DNA from: Podila epigama
Lineage: Eukaryota > Mortierellomycota > Mortierellomycetes > Mortierellales > Mortierellaceae
Reading direction: 5' to 3'
Assembly: GCA_015679605.1 (NCBI GenBank)
Contig: JAAAVE010000075.1
Coordinates: 1 to 32,938 of the forward strand
DNA length: 32,938 nt
Shown: positions 1 through 9,558 of the stretch, in pieces
Layout of the letters: every line of letters begins with the position of its first letter
Position numbering within the stretch: position 1 is the stretch's first letter
Position numbers and translations under genes: made by a program
Notes under the pieces: model-generated
What the model was told of the DNA's origin: nothing
Seen by the model: only the letters and a program-made list of their open reading frames with translations
Databases searched by the model: none

Positions 1-508
1 TGGCCAATAAGAAAGATTACCTTTGTCAGGGAGGAGGTGACTTTTCTTGCATTTTTTGCCATAACGGCATTTACCGTACTTGAGAAAGAGAAAGCAAATC
101 TCATTTCCAAAAGCATCGAGTTGCGGTGGAATCCGTAGTTGTTGTGCATTAGCTTTGCTCATGTGTTGTATTTGGTGGTGTGAACAGGAAGACGCGGCAA
201 AAAGCCTGTGGGACCACAGGATGTTAGCTCAAGATGGGAAAAAAAGACAGTCTCATGTTTGTACTTTTTATTTTTTTGCCACTGACCTTGCTCTTCATGC
301 CTTTTTTTATTATTCATTCACCACTCTTTCCTTGCTCCTTCTCTGTCCACCCATTGTCGCCGCGATTCAAACAACCCACGAGCGAGCGAGCGTGTGTATG
401 TCTGTGTGCGTGAGAGAAAAAGTGTGTGTGAGTGAGTGAGAGTGGCGAGTCGAATTTAGCGCGGAAAGCGACCTGAAGAAAAGCTTCGCCTACTTTAGCT
501 TTTTCTAC
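1..508 (+). promoter_or_regulatory. Upstream region of the Treslin-like gene
   Basis: No convincing gene is seen here. The stretch is AT-rich with T tracts around 260-320 and a GTGTGTG/GAGTGAGTGAG microsatellite at about 405-440. One 119-codon open frame crosses it, but its composition is repeat-like and resembles no family I know. The region ends at the first ATG of the replication gene and most likely holds its promoter and 5' leader. A gene extending in from the left edge cannot be excluded. Confidence 0.5.
455..467. promoter_or_regulatory. E2F/MBF-like G1-S element (candidate)
   Basis: The sequence TTTAGCGCGGAAA lies about 42 bp before the ATG of the Treslin-like gene. It is close to the palindromic E2F consensus TTTSGCGCSAAA, with one extra base and one mismatch. 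Replication-initiation genes are classic targets of E2F in animals and of the analogous MBF/SBF factors in fungi, so the position fits. A single short imperfect match can occur by chance. Confidence 0.35.
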
Positions 509-3500
509 ATGATGTCTTCATCCTTTGGTCAACAACCTCCGTCTTCACATGGAAAGGCACCGCTGAATGCAGTGTTCATCATTGACACCCATCAACCCAA
601 CAGTCTGAACCCAGCACAGGTAAAGCTCTCTGTGCTGAGGCTGAAGAAGGCTCTACTCCGTATACTGTTATTCTTTCAGAGCCATATGGACGAGCGATTC
701 CAGTGGAGTTACCAGTTTTATGATTCTCACTCTCGGCAGGATATTGCAGCCATTTCGAATCGACCGCTGCAGATCTTGAGCGAGTCCACGTTCATGACTT
801 GCATGAACGAGTACGCAAAGATCATTGAAGAAGCATCTGCGAAACATTCGCTAGATACTTCCAAACCCAAAGGTCCAACAGGAAACGCGTCACCCAGCGC
901 AAATCTGCGCATGCAATTGGTACATTCCCTTTCAGACTTTGGTCTAGGCATGGCGTCGTATCAATCACCCGTGAAGCCGGCGCCCTCGAGATCCAAGACA
1001 CTTCAAAAGCATTTCCCACCTGTTGCTATCAGAAGCTACATGTATGTGTTATCCCCTCTCCCCAGGACCTGGGAGGACACAGTCGTCTTTTTGGCAGGAA
1101 AAAAACATCAAGAAGACATGACATTGGCCGGTCCGAGGACACACGAATTACTTGATGTTCTGCAAAAAGTAAAGTCTTGTTTCTTTGACCAGGCGCTTTG
1201 GGATCGTTTCCTGGATAATCAACTCAGTCTCAGCTGGATCGACACTAGTGCACCATCTTGTCCAGAGGCAGAAACGGTGAGGATTACATACCTTGTTTTT
1301 GACAAGACATTTGTCAGAGGGAAAAGAATCTCTCACTTGAAATCTAACTTGCAAATGTTTCCTTCATCGTCACGTTAGCCCCAAACTAGGATCTCTGCGT
1401 CCACTTTGATACGGTCCACCATGGAGCTGATCATGAAGGCGTTTGGTGGACGCATTATACCCTACCATGTCCTTACCTGTACTATGGCACCCGAAAATCT
1501 GTATTCCTTCGCGACCATCTTCCAGTCATTTACGTCAACTCAAATCACTCCAGGCCTGGGTGTTAAACTATCTAAAGCAAATTGGCAACCTCTTCCCTCT
1601 GTCCAACCGCACCTCGCCTCCATGGAACCCCATCCGTTGCGAACTATTTGGTCCGGGGACATTTACCTCTTGACAGCAGCAAAGCAGTTGAAATGTAAGT
1701 ATCCATACTTGAACCATGCCCTTGGGTAAGATATGCATTCACATTTTCTGACACAATAATCGCATTTTTTTTGTTGTGGACACCAAAGTTTTCTGCAGTA
1801 TGATGCTTGAGGAATCAATGTCCAAGGCCAGTGTACCCAATGATCAGGATCAGGATCAGGACGCATCGCATGGTGACATCCAAAGTATTTGTGTTACCAA
1901 GAGAGTGCCTCGGTCGTCTATCCTTGCAGCAATGCATTCCGTAAGCGTGTCTAAAGTCGCACTTTGTTCCCCATATGAGAGACATGATGGCCCTTGTAGC
2001 AGTGCAGCCCATCTTCTGTTCTCTTTACAACAAAAGAATGATGTTTTGCTTCTTGAAGTGTGTTACTCTGCACCAACATCAACAACCTTTTCGGGCCGGA
2101 ATGACGAGGGGGTACAGGAACATGACAAGGAGCATGTACCTGAGAGTTATACTCGGCAGGCGATTCTCTACCCGACGACGCACGGATCAGGCCTCATCCA
2201 GTTTTTGGAGACTGAGCTTGTTCTTGAAAGGGACATATGCTCAGAAGTCGAGAGAGCCAATATCCGATCATTCCAAATGACCATGACTGAAAAACGCTGG
2301 TGCAAGCTTGGAGGGTTTGTTGAGGTTGAACCCAAGCGATTATCTGCTAGTCAGCACTGTCGACTGTCAAGAACACCTGCAAGTGTCATAGACTGGTTCA
2401 AGAATCCCCAGCCTTCACCACCTTCCTCATCAACGGTACCAGCGTCATCTCACAGCAATACTCTCACCGACACAAGGTAAAGAAAGGAGAGGCTTCATGA
2501 TCTGCTTTTTAACTCATGTTCCACTTTTCTTACAATGACTTGCGGCTTTCGCTCTTATAGAAGCCTGTCTTTCAAGCCTGTTCCCGGTCAATCCGTCGAT
2601 GGAAGCGCGATGTTTGTCAAAGATGTACCCAATGCAGAGAGTATTGATGACATCTGCCTCGGAGCACGAAAAGCATACCTTGAGCACTTGTATGACGAGG
2701 ACGTAAGTTTATCTCTCTATGTCTCTCTTTTTCTCTTTCTCTCCCTTTCTCTCCCTTTTTGCTTGACCTCTCCTGTTTGGACTGAGGACCAACCTTTACC
2801 TTTCATCTCTTGTCTCTTTCGATCTATGTTGGTGTCGATACATAGTATACCGTTGTTGACTACCTTAAGAAGCTAAATGCTGCTAGCAAAGAAATTACGG
2901 CATTAGCAGCAAAACAATCTGTGGCACTAAAGGACGCCCAGGTAAGTCGAGCATCAATGCTAGTTGGCAATTGACACTTCTTGGTGTGCCAAGGTGACAT
3001 GAATGCTGATATATATCTTTCTCCATCCTCAAACCATGCTCATAAATAAATGATCTAGCAAAAGCTTGTGGCCTTTATGATTGAATTTTTGCGTATCTGG
3101 CCATCCAGAATGACGTCCAAGTACAAGCAGATTGGAAAAGAAGTGAATGTTGGGAAGCTGACCGAGTCAAAGACCCAGGACAACTATGCTATTCTGGATG
3201 ACGAGCGCCCACAGATTGATACTTGGAAGCGGCTTAATTCAAAGAGTGCCAAGGATTCAGAAATCAGAGCAAGCCTAAAGAAGTTAAAAACGAAAGAGTA
3301 AGTGAAGGTATCTTTTTTTCTTCATCATATTTTTGCATCTATTATTTACCGTGATACTTATTCTTCATCCCTATTCAGTATCCAGATTCAGATTGTTCAG
3401 AATTTACTTATTCTCCTTCTTATCAACAAGTATGGGCTGGAGGAGAACAGACCATTCAAGAAGGACCCAGGGGCAGCCAAGGCCGTAAGTTCGTTCATGG

Positions 3501-5119
3501 ACGACCTGTGTATCTCAGCCAGCATTGATGACCGACCGGTGGGGTTGATGAGTCCTCAGACGCCACGAAGCAAAGGCATGGACCCTGCAAAAAAGTTTTT
3601 CACAAAAGTAATTTCTCGGTATTATGGTTCATCGCTGCCAAAGATTGTCGAAAAGCTGTCCATCAAGTGCGGTGTCGAGAAAAGCCTCCTCCTTTCACCA
3701 CGTCCTGTGAGAATTGCTTCACGGCCAGGCATGTCAAGGTCTATTTCAATGGGAGTGCTCCAAAGACCAAAACCATTGGACCTGTCCTCGCTTACTACCG
3801 AGGCTGGCGGTCCGGGATCGAGCAGCAGCTTGACACCAACAGATGCTGTAGCTCCCAAACATGGATTTCCCATGTCGCGGCAATCGACTTCAGAGAATGC
3901 TCGTAGTGTACTCAACAGCTCGATTTTTAGGAACCGCCAGGTGACCATGACCATGGGCTCTGTCAAAGGTGTCCCAGCCTCGAGCAGCACCAGCTCTGCC
4001 GCCTCGAACTCGGCGTCATTGCATACTGTTGCTGGCCAGAATCGAGCTCGCCCTCAGCAAGCATCAAGTGCACAGACCCGACCACCACTTCACCGTTCAC
4101 AGACAATGTCTTCTTTGGATAACCGAGGCAAGTATTTGTATATCGACATTTGCCATGATTTCAATCGACCTCCTTTCCTCAAAGTCTTTTTTTTAACATT
4201 CAATATAATACTTTTTATTAATAGGTCAAAGTAAAGATGACGAGGGTGAAGAGCAAGAGGCACCTCGGCTGGCGCGTCTAAAGTTGAAAAAGTTTTACCA
4301 TGACCGCGAAAGTGAAGAGATGTTAAAGGTACGTATTGCTTTTCCCCCATGCTCGTTTTCATGGTCGTTGGTTTAGGGCACACCACTCATTGTGTTACAT
4401 CGGGATCATTATAGGCATTTCGACGTAAAGGTCCATTATCCAAGGCCGACCAGAGTGCCTTCCAAGCGCCAGCGACACGCAATGCTGGATTTAGTCAATG
4501 GGAAGACGATGACGATGACGATGATGATGACTTGGGACCTCTAGCGAAATACCTTCCACGAGGAGGAACGACCACTTGGGGCGCCATCCAGAGCTCCAGC
4601 TCGCTTCCAGTGTCTATCAGTTCTTCCTCTGCGACTTTGACATCTCCCAGTCCGTCCAAGGAAAGTATGATCCCACGATCTCCTCCTCTAACGTCTCGTG
4701 CCGAGGTGGGAATACAATTTGTACCGTCGACTCCTACCAAGACTCAGAGTTACTCTCTTGACAGTGATGGTGTCAGTTTACTTCGGACACCAACATCAAG
4801 ACAAGGGGGACAAGACCAACTATGGGTTATACCCACAACGCCCACGCGTCGTATCCCCACAACACCGACACATCGTATCCCTACAACACCGACGCGTCGG
4901 GACCGCATCCATCAAGGCCATCTCTTTGCATCTCAAATCCGTGGATTACCAGCGTTTATGGGGACGACGGGTTCGCTCAATGGAGACAAACGACGAAGGA
5001 TCTTTAATGAAGACGATGACGACGATGACGACCACGACGATGTCGAGGCACGCCAACATGTATCTACTAAGGGTCAAGGACACTCGCCAGAATTGACCAA
5101 AAAGATGCGAACAACATAG
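509..5119 (+). CDS. Treslin/TICRR-Sld3-like DNA replication initiation factor (9 exons)
   Basis: Exons: 509-1276, 1379-1694, 1789-2476, 2561-2702, 2846-2941, 3059-3297, 3379-4127, 4225-4328, 4415-5119. All phases agree and give 1268 residues. Family members help load Cdc45 (with GINS) onto Mcm2-7 at origins, controlled by CDK and DDK. The N-terminal ~350 residues follow the order of vertebrate Treslin: a FIIDT strand, a basic helix, FQWSYQFYDS, then YMYVLSPLPRTWEDTVVFLAG and LSWIDTS. Exons 4-7 (residues ~620-850) look like the Sld3/Treslin Cdc45-binding region: AYLEHLYDED, KLVAFMIEFLRIW, KTKDIQIQIVQNLLILLL, then KKFFTKVISRYYGSSLP. The C-terminal part is disordered and Ser/Pro-rich, with Asp runs near residues ~1065 and ~1240 and SPSK, TPTK and repeated TPTR sites (residues ~1113-1195). 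An intron-like stretch at ~620-680 is coding, because its translation matches the conserved helix. The family call is by remembered resemblance; the distant Sld3 relationship makes the exact orthologue name less certain. Confidence 0.82.
4128..4224 (+). other. GC-AG intron 7 of the Treslin-like gene
   Basis: The donor reads CGAG|GCAAGT and the acceptor TTAATAG. The exon phases require removal exactly here: the upstream exon ends with one base of a codon, and GGT completes it. The two nearby GT dinucleotides (4132 and 4138) both lead to an early TAA. AG|GCAAGT is the standard context for the rare GC donor class. Confidence 0.8.
4829..4900 (+). repeat. Three tandem 24-bp units encoding CDK-type TPTR/TPTH motifs
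   Basis: Three consecutive in-frame units encode IPTTPTRR, IPTTPTHR and IPTTPTRR (residues ~1173-1196 of the Treslin-like protein). The units differ mainly at third codon positions. Each carries a Thr-Pro-Thr-basic site of CDK type. Neighbouring single sites are SPSK (~1113), TPTK (~1140) and TPTSR (~1159). Confidence 0.9.
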
Positions 5120-5184
5120 AAAAAAAAAAGAAAAAAAAAAGAAATAAACACTGTTCATTTCTATGAACAGAGATGAACATCCGC
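5120..5184. terminator. Shared convergent 3' region with a small perfect hairpin
   Basis: Only 65 bp separate the stop codons of two convergent genes, so their 3' ends must overlap. The stretch has A-rich runs and AATAAA at about 5142-5147, a plausible polyadenylation signal for the plus-strand gene. At 5151-5170 there is a perfect 8-bp inverted repeat, CTGTTCAT, with a 4-nt TTCT loop. Its role in 3' end formation is inferred. Confidence 0.5.
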
Positions 5185-8100
5185 TTACTCCTCGCCGCTT
5201 TCTTCCTCATCTTCCTCATCATTGTCGTCAAAGGGTCCTGAGCTGTAGTGGGCATCAAAGGCGAGAATGTTGGCCAATTGCTCCTTTGCTCCCCATCTCT
5301 CCTCACCAGCGATAAAGTCAGGTCGGACGACTTTGCAGCGCGTCAGTAGACGGTCGCCTTGGTCCACTCTGAAATACAACCCCTCGACACGTTCATTTGT
5401 CTCCACTTTTCTGTCATCATCCACTTGGTTGGCCTTTTTCATCAGCATAGAACGGCTGTGGAGCTTCTCTAGGGTCCAGTCCAACATCTTGTCTACATCA
5501 CCAGAGACATGCTCGGGGATATCAATGACTGGGTTAAGCACCATTTGCGTCTGCTGAATGGCCTTTCTGAAAAGTGATCGCGAGACGAATGTGCCTGTCT
5601 TGACATCCAATAGATCAAACGGCACAAACCATGAGCCGAGCCCTGTATACTGGACCGAATGCTTAGCATATAGCCACTCGCCATAGAGGACATACGGTGC
5701 CATCCCATCTTGGAGGACCTTGTTCTCGTCCACGTACTCATTCTCGTTATCTTCCGAGTCACTCACATCCTCATAGTTTTCATCGTCCTCAGGATCATCT
5801 GCCACTTCGTCCTTCTTTTGTTTTTCATCATCCTCTGATCCTTCTTGTCCTTCAATCCCGCCAGGGCGACGACGTTCATGTCTCCATCGACCCTCACAGA
5901 GCCACAAAATATCATCCCGGTGCCGTTCCAACCAAATGTTCAGCTTCTTGAACTGCCAATGATCATCGGGATGAACAAAGTGATTCCTGTTCTGAACTCT
6001 GATCTTTGGTAGTGGCACTGCTCCGTTATGGCTACCCCCATAGTTGAAACTCTTGAAATGAAGAACACTGAATCCAATGTTGGCACCATCCATTTTTTCT
6101 TCAACAGTTAGAACCTGGTGCGGCTTGGGGACAAGGATCTGGTCAAGCGCTGACGGTGGCAAGAGTAAATCGGAGCGACTAATGGCCGTGTTTCTCCCGC
6201 TCGTGGCATCTACATGCGCGTCTTGACTTGATCCTGAGAATTCTTGTAGCTTGTCTGAACCGAGTTCACGGCTCTTGCGGATAGTCAGTGGATCAAAGAG
6301 ATGAGGTGTCCTCGGAAACTTTTGGAGTGGACGGTCATAGGAAGAGAGTGGAGATGCAAATGAGACGCCCTTGGGTGAGGCTGGAGTACTAGTAACAGTT
6401 GTAGCAGCCCCATCGCCACCAGCACTAGCACTCTCATGTCCAAGGCCTCTCCAACTTCCCTTGGCCGGCTTCTTTACTGCTGGTCTGTGACCTGTGGGCG
6501 CCGCAAACTGGAGAGCCTTGGTGATGGACATTGTCGATTCAGGCTTCAGTTTCCTCCCGCCCGTCGTCGACTTATTGGAATGCTCATGTTGATCACTCCT
6601 GTTCTTCTTCTTTACGCTTTCACCACTGTCTTTGGAATGTTTTGTGCTTTTGCTTGTGCCTGACGTATGACTATCGCTGTTATCGTTGCCATTGTCATTG
6701 TCACTGTCGCTTGCACTGTCATTACCATCGTGAAAAGAGGCTTCATCCACAACTTTCTCATCCTCCCCCTCTTCTTCATCCTCATCCTCCCCCTCTTCCT
6801 CATCCTCATCCTCTTCCTCTTGATCTTCTTCCTCTTCAAGAATTGCCATATTGGTCCCCCGTTGCGGCAACTTTGAGGACAAGGACCCAGCAGAACCTAG
6901 ACCTCCATCCACTGATGTTGCTCCGTTATTCTTTCTCTGCAGCGCCCTCGCAGGAATAAAGGCCGGTCTAGCCTTAATAGGGGTGGTTGTTGCCGCTGTT
7001 GTGGTTGTTGTTGTTCCTGTTCCTGTTCCTGGTCTTTGAATCTCTTTTGCGAAATCACAGAGAATGTTGTACAATTGGTCGCTTCCGGCATCGTCACCGA
7101 TCTCGACCAACGTACTGCACCAACTTTCCTTTGCAAACTGAGGCGCCTCGAATGAAGCAGCAAAGCTCTTGACTACCTTGGGAGCCATTTCAGTTGAGAC
7201 CGTAGGGTGACCTTCTCTTGCAGATGCGCGTTCGATGCACTTGTCGGCACTCATCGAGAACCAGACAAGAACCGTGTTGTCAGGTTGGAACGCAACTTCA
7301 TACCACTCTTTTCGCTCCGAGGCTGTAGGGTTACAGCGGTCAACAAAGATGGTCATGGGCAGAGCCTTGGTGGGTCCTCGAATAGCAAGGGATTGTTGTT
7401 GGTGTCGCATGCTTTGCGCCAAGAGTCTTTCGCACACAGATCTAGAACCTAACTCGTCCTGAGAGATGCGAACAAAGTGGTCTGGAAACTCTTGCAAGAG
7501 TGAGGTGACCAAATGGGACTTGCCACTTCCAGGTAGACCCGTCAAGATGATAAGCCTAGGGGGAGTGTCGAGGGGTGATCCCGACACATGGAAGGAGGGC
7601 CGCTCCTTTGGCGTTTTACCTCCATGACCACCTTTCTTGACTTTTTGTCCTCTCTGAAGCTTTGCTCGCATATTGTGCTGAACAACCAAGTGGTGCTGGT
7701 GGTGAGAGCCTTTGCCGCTGCCTGGGAGCTTGATGATTTTATGCGCTGGTGGTGGGACAAATACCGGTGGTTCGTCCGGTTGGGCATGACGGCCCTTCTT
7801 TCCCTTTTTCCCTCCTTTTCTTTCGCCCCGGTCAAACGAATCATTGTCTGAAAACGCGTCCGATGCAGGTACTGTTCCCTTGGGTATTGTTTTGGTATCG
7901 TTTTTCTTTTCCTTTTTCCCCTTGGCGCGTGCTGTTGTTGTTGATGATGATGACGATGATGAGGTTACAGTGGATGTTTTTGCAAGGTCCGAATCCGCGT
8001 CCGGTAATGGTTGGGTATCATGTACACCTGAACTGTATCTGGCTCGCCCGTGCGCCTTGGATGACTTTGATGAGGCGCGCTTCCATAGCCAGTCTCCATA

Positions 8101-9558
8101 GGCTTTTACGGCTTTTTCTTGCTCCACAGACTCGATACTTCCTGGCCTTAGGTCCCGAAGATGTGCAATGGCGTCCTTGGCTGTCATCTGAGGTTGGAAC
8201 CGGTTCAGGCAGTTTCTTTTTCTTACAAGACGTACATGGTTAACTCCATGACCGACCTCGACAAAATCGTCATCATCACTTTCATCCTCGTCCTCGTCTT
8301 CATCTTGATCCTGGTCTCCGTTGTGATCATCTTCTGCAAAAGACACACAGAAAGTTGGAAGAGTAGAAGCGATTGTTGCTTTGTCTCCAAGGCCCTTCTT
8401 AAAGATATCCAAGTCGAATCGATGAATGTTGCCCGTAGCGACACAGCCGGCGCAATAGCCTCGCATTTCGTGGCCAACAAGGCCAAACCGGATCAAGTGG
8501 GATGCTAGCATGATGCCGGCCCTGCCTTTGCCTCCACCACAATGGATCAATGTTGCGTTCTGATGAGGTGGAGAGTGCCCTCCACTGTCAAGATCCAATG
8601 GTCCATCTGGTGAGGAGGTAGGCTTGCCTTCGGCGAGTACACACCAACCCATGACTACTTCAAACACTTCTGGAAACCTTGGGGCTTTTCTGTTTTCGAT
8701 GGGCACAAATGCGTTCCTGATTCTCCTTGAGCCTTGAGGTTGAGATTGAGGGCCTTGTTGGAGGAACCAAGATGGTGGGAGGGGCGACTCTTTAATAAGG
8801 GTGACGACGAGTTTGAATCCGGCTTGTTCCAATGCCTCAATATCTGTCTCATTCCTGGGTATGGATGCGCCTGCGACTGTACATGAACTTGGATTCAAGA
8901 ACGAAAAAAACCTGGGTAGCGCGTGCGGGGATTTTTTGCGAGGTAGAATTGTCTGCCAGGGTGAGGTGCATTCGTTGCCGATGATTGTTGCTTGCTCGGC
9001 TCGCAATTGTTCGTCAAGGCCAGTCGTTTGTTGGTGAGATTGGAGGGCGTCTTGACGACGACGGTAGGGTATTGACGAGGCTGTCGCCAAGACGATGGCT
9101 AGCATTGCGTGGTAAACTTGTCGTTGTTCTGGTGTCAATGAACCATAGTAGCGTTGTGGTGAACCGAGGGAGGTGAGTGTTGTGTCTTGACCTGAGGGAA
9201 GGATGTCCATTCGGATGTTGATATGACGGGAGAGGTAACAGAGCGCTGTGAGAATGTAAGTGTGTATTGAGGAGATTGTGTCTGGAGCGAGATGGCCAAC
9301 GATACTCGACGAGGAACAAGACGACAGGCTGACGTTTCGAGGGAAGACGAGGTCGATGGGTGCATTCAATTGAACATCGAGGCCCAAGTCCTGCTCGAGG
9401 TCTAGACCGGCTGCCAAAGCCTCGAGTAACTCGCGTTCGGTTGATTCGAGTGCTGCGGACCAAAAGAGAATGTTGGACTCGAAAAAGTCTGCGTCTTTGA
9501 ACGCTGCTGCGGCGCGTGCCAGTTTCAACTCCAATGATTGTTCTTCAGAAGCTGCCAT
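5185..9558 (-). CDS. Trifunctional RNA repair-type protein: dual-specificity phosphatase + P-loop kinase + RNA ligase
   Basis: This is one uninterrupted 1457-residue frame. Residues ~230-370 resemble atypical dual-specificity phosphatases of the DUSP23/VHZ type. The signature HCGGGKGRAG gives CX5R with Cys340 and Arg346. The spot that usually holds the general-acid Asp reads PIENRKAP, with Glu288. Residues ~530-660 are Lys-rich and low complexity. Residues ~668-830 form a P-loop kinase of polynucleotide-kinase type: GLPGSGKS (674-681, Lys680), FVDRCNPTASERKEW (Asp740), then a CIERASAREGHPT lid. Residues ~904-970 are very acidic. Residues ~1100-1445 look like an Rnl2/DRB0094-type ATP-dependent RNA ligase: motif I VEEKMDGANIGF (nucleophile Lys1155), YGEW (Glu1294), VEGLYFRV (Glu1392) and RCKVVRPDF (Lys1409). 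The likely job is healing and joining RNA ends; substrate and partners are unknown. The gene is divergent from RRP12. Reading through repeats as one exon is unusual but phase-consistent. Confidence 0.85.
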   Translation of the reverse strand: MAASEEQSLELKLARAAAAFKDADFFESNILFWSAALESTERELLEALAAGLDLEQDLGLDVQLNAPIDLVFPRNVSLSSCSSSSIVGHLAPDTISSIHTYILTALCYLSRHINIRMDILPSGQDTTLTSLGSPQRYYGSLTPEQRQVYHAMLAIVLATASSIPYRRRQDALQSHQQTTGLDEQLRAEQATIIGNECTSPWQTILPRKKSPHALPRFFSFLNPSSCTVAGASIPRNETDIEALEQAGFKLVVTLIKESPLPPSWFLQQGPQSQPQGSRRIRNAFVPIENRKAPRFPEVFEVVMGWCVLAEGKPTSSPDGPLDLDSGGHSPPHQNATLIHCGGGKGRAGIMLASHLIRFGLVGHEMRGYCAGCVATGNIHRFDLDIFKKGLGDKATIASTLPTFCVSFAEDDHNGDQDQDEDEDEDESDDDDFVEVGHGVNHVRLVRKRNCLNRFQPQMTAKDAIAHLRDLRPGSIESVEQEKAVKAYGDWLWKRASSKSSKAHGRARYSSGVHDTQPLPDADSDLAKTSTVTSSSSSSSTTTARAKGKKEKKNDTKTIPKGTVPASDAFSDNDSFDRGERKGGKKGKKGRHAQPDEPPVFVPPPAHKIIKLPGSGKGSHHQHHLVVQHNMRAKLQRGQKVKKGGHGGKTPKERPSFHVSGSPLDTPPRLIILTGLPGSGKSHLVTSLLQEFPDHFVRISQDELGSRSVCERLLAQSMRHQQQSLAIRGPTKALPMTIFVDRCNPTASERKEWYEVAFQPDNTVLVWFSMSADKCIERASAREGHPTVSTEMAPKVVKSFAASFEAPQFAKESWCSTLVEIGDDAGSDQLYNILCDFAKEIQRPGTGTGTTTTTTAATTTPIKARPAFIPARALQRKNNGATSVDGGLGSAGSLSSKLPQRGTNMAILEEEEDQEEEDEDEEEGEDEDEEEGEDEKVVDEASFHDGNDSASDSDNDNGNDNSDSHTSGTSKSTKHSKDSGESVKKKNRSDQHEHSNKSTTGGRKLKPESTMSITKALQFAAPTGHRPAVKKPAKGSWRGLGHESASAGGDGAATTVTSTPASPKGVSFASPLSSYDRPLQKFPRTPHLFDPLTIRKSRELGSDKLQEFSGSSQDAHVDATSGRNTAISRSDLLLPPSALDQILVPKPHQVLTVEEKMDGANIGFSVLHFKSFNYGGSHNGAVPLPKIRVQNRNHFVHPDDHWQFKKLNIWLERHRDDILWLCEGRWRHERRRPGGIEGQEGSEDDEKQKKDEVADDPEDDENYEDVSDSEDNENEYVDENKVLQDGMAPYVLYGEWLYAKHSVQYTGLGSWFVPFDLLDVKTGTFVSRSLFRKAIQQTQMVLNPVIDIPEHVSGDVDKMLDWTLEKLHSRSMLMKKANQVDDDRKVETNERVEGLYFRVDQGDRLLTRCKVVRPDFIAGEERWGAKEQLANILAFDAHYSSGPFDDNDEEDEEESGEE

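Noticed and set aside
80-439. 119-codon open frame upstream of the first gene
   Set aside because: Odd Cys-rich and repeat-like composition, no family resemblance, ends in a GT-rich microsatellite; most likely chance.
620-680. Intron-like stretch in exon 1 of the Treslin-like gene (CACAG|GTAAAG to TTCTTTCAG)
   Set aside because: Its translation (VKLSVLRLKKALLRILLFFQ) matches the conserved Treslin helix position and stays in frame, so it is coding.
1379-1389. Alternative exon-2 acceptor at 1389 (AACTAG) in the Treslin-like gene
   Set aside because: Starting exon 2 at 1390 gives a frame that ends in TAA within about 180 bp. The acceptor at 1378 keeps the long frame with LGVKLSKANW and connects in phase to exon 3.
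6531-6959. Plus-strand open frames opposite the acidic linker of the RNA repair gene
   Set aside because: They are mirror images of Asp/Glu/Ser codon repeats on the minus strand and carry no domain of their own.
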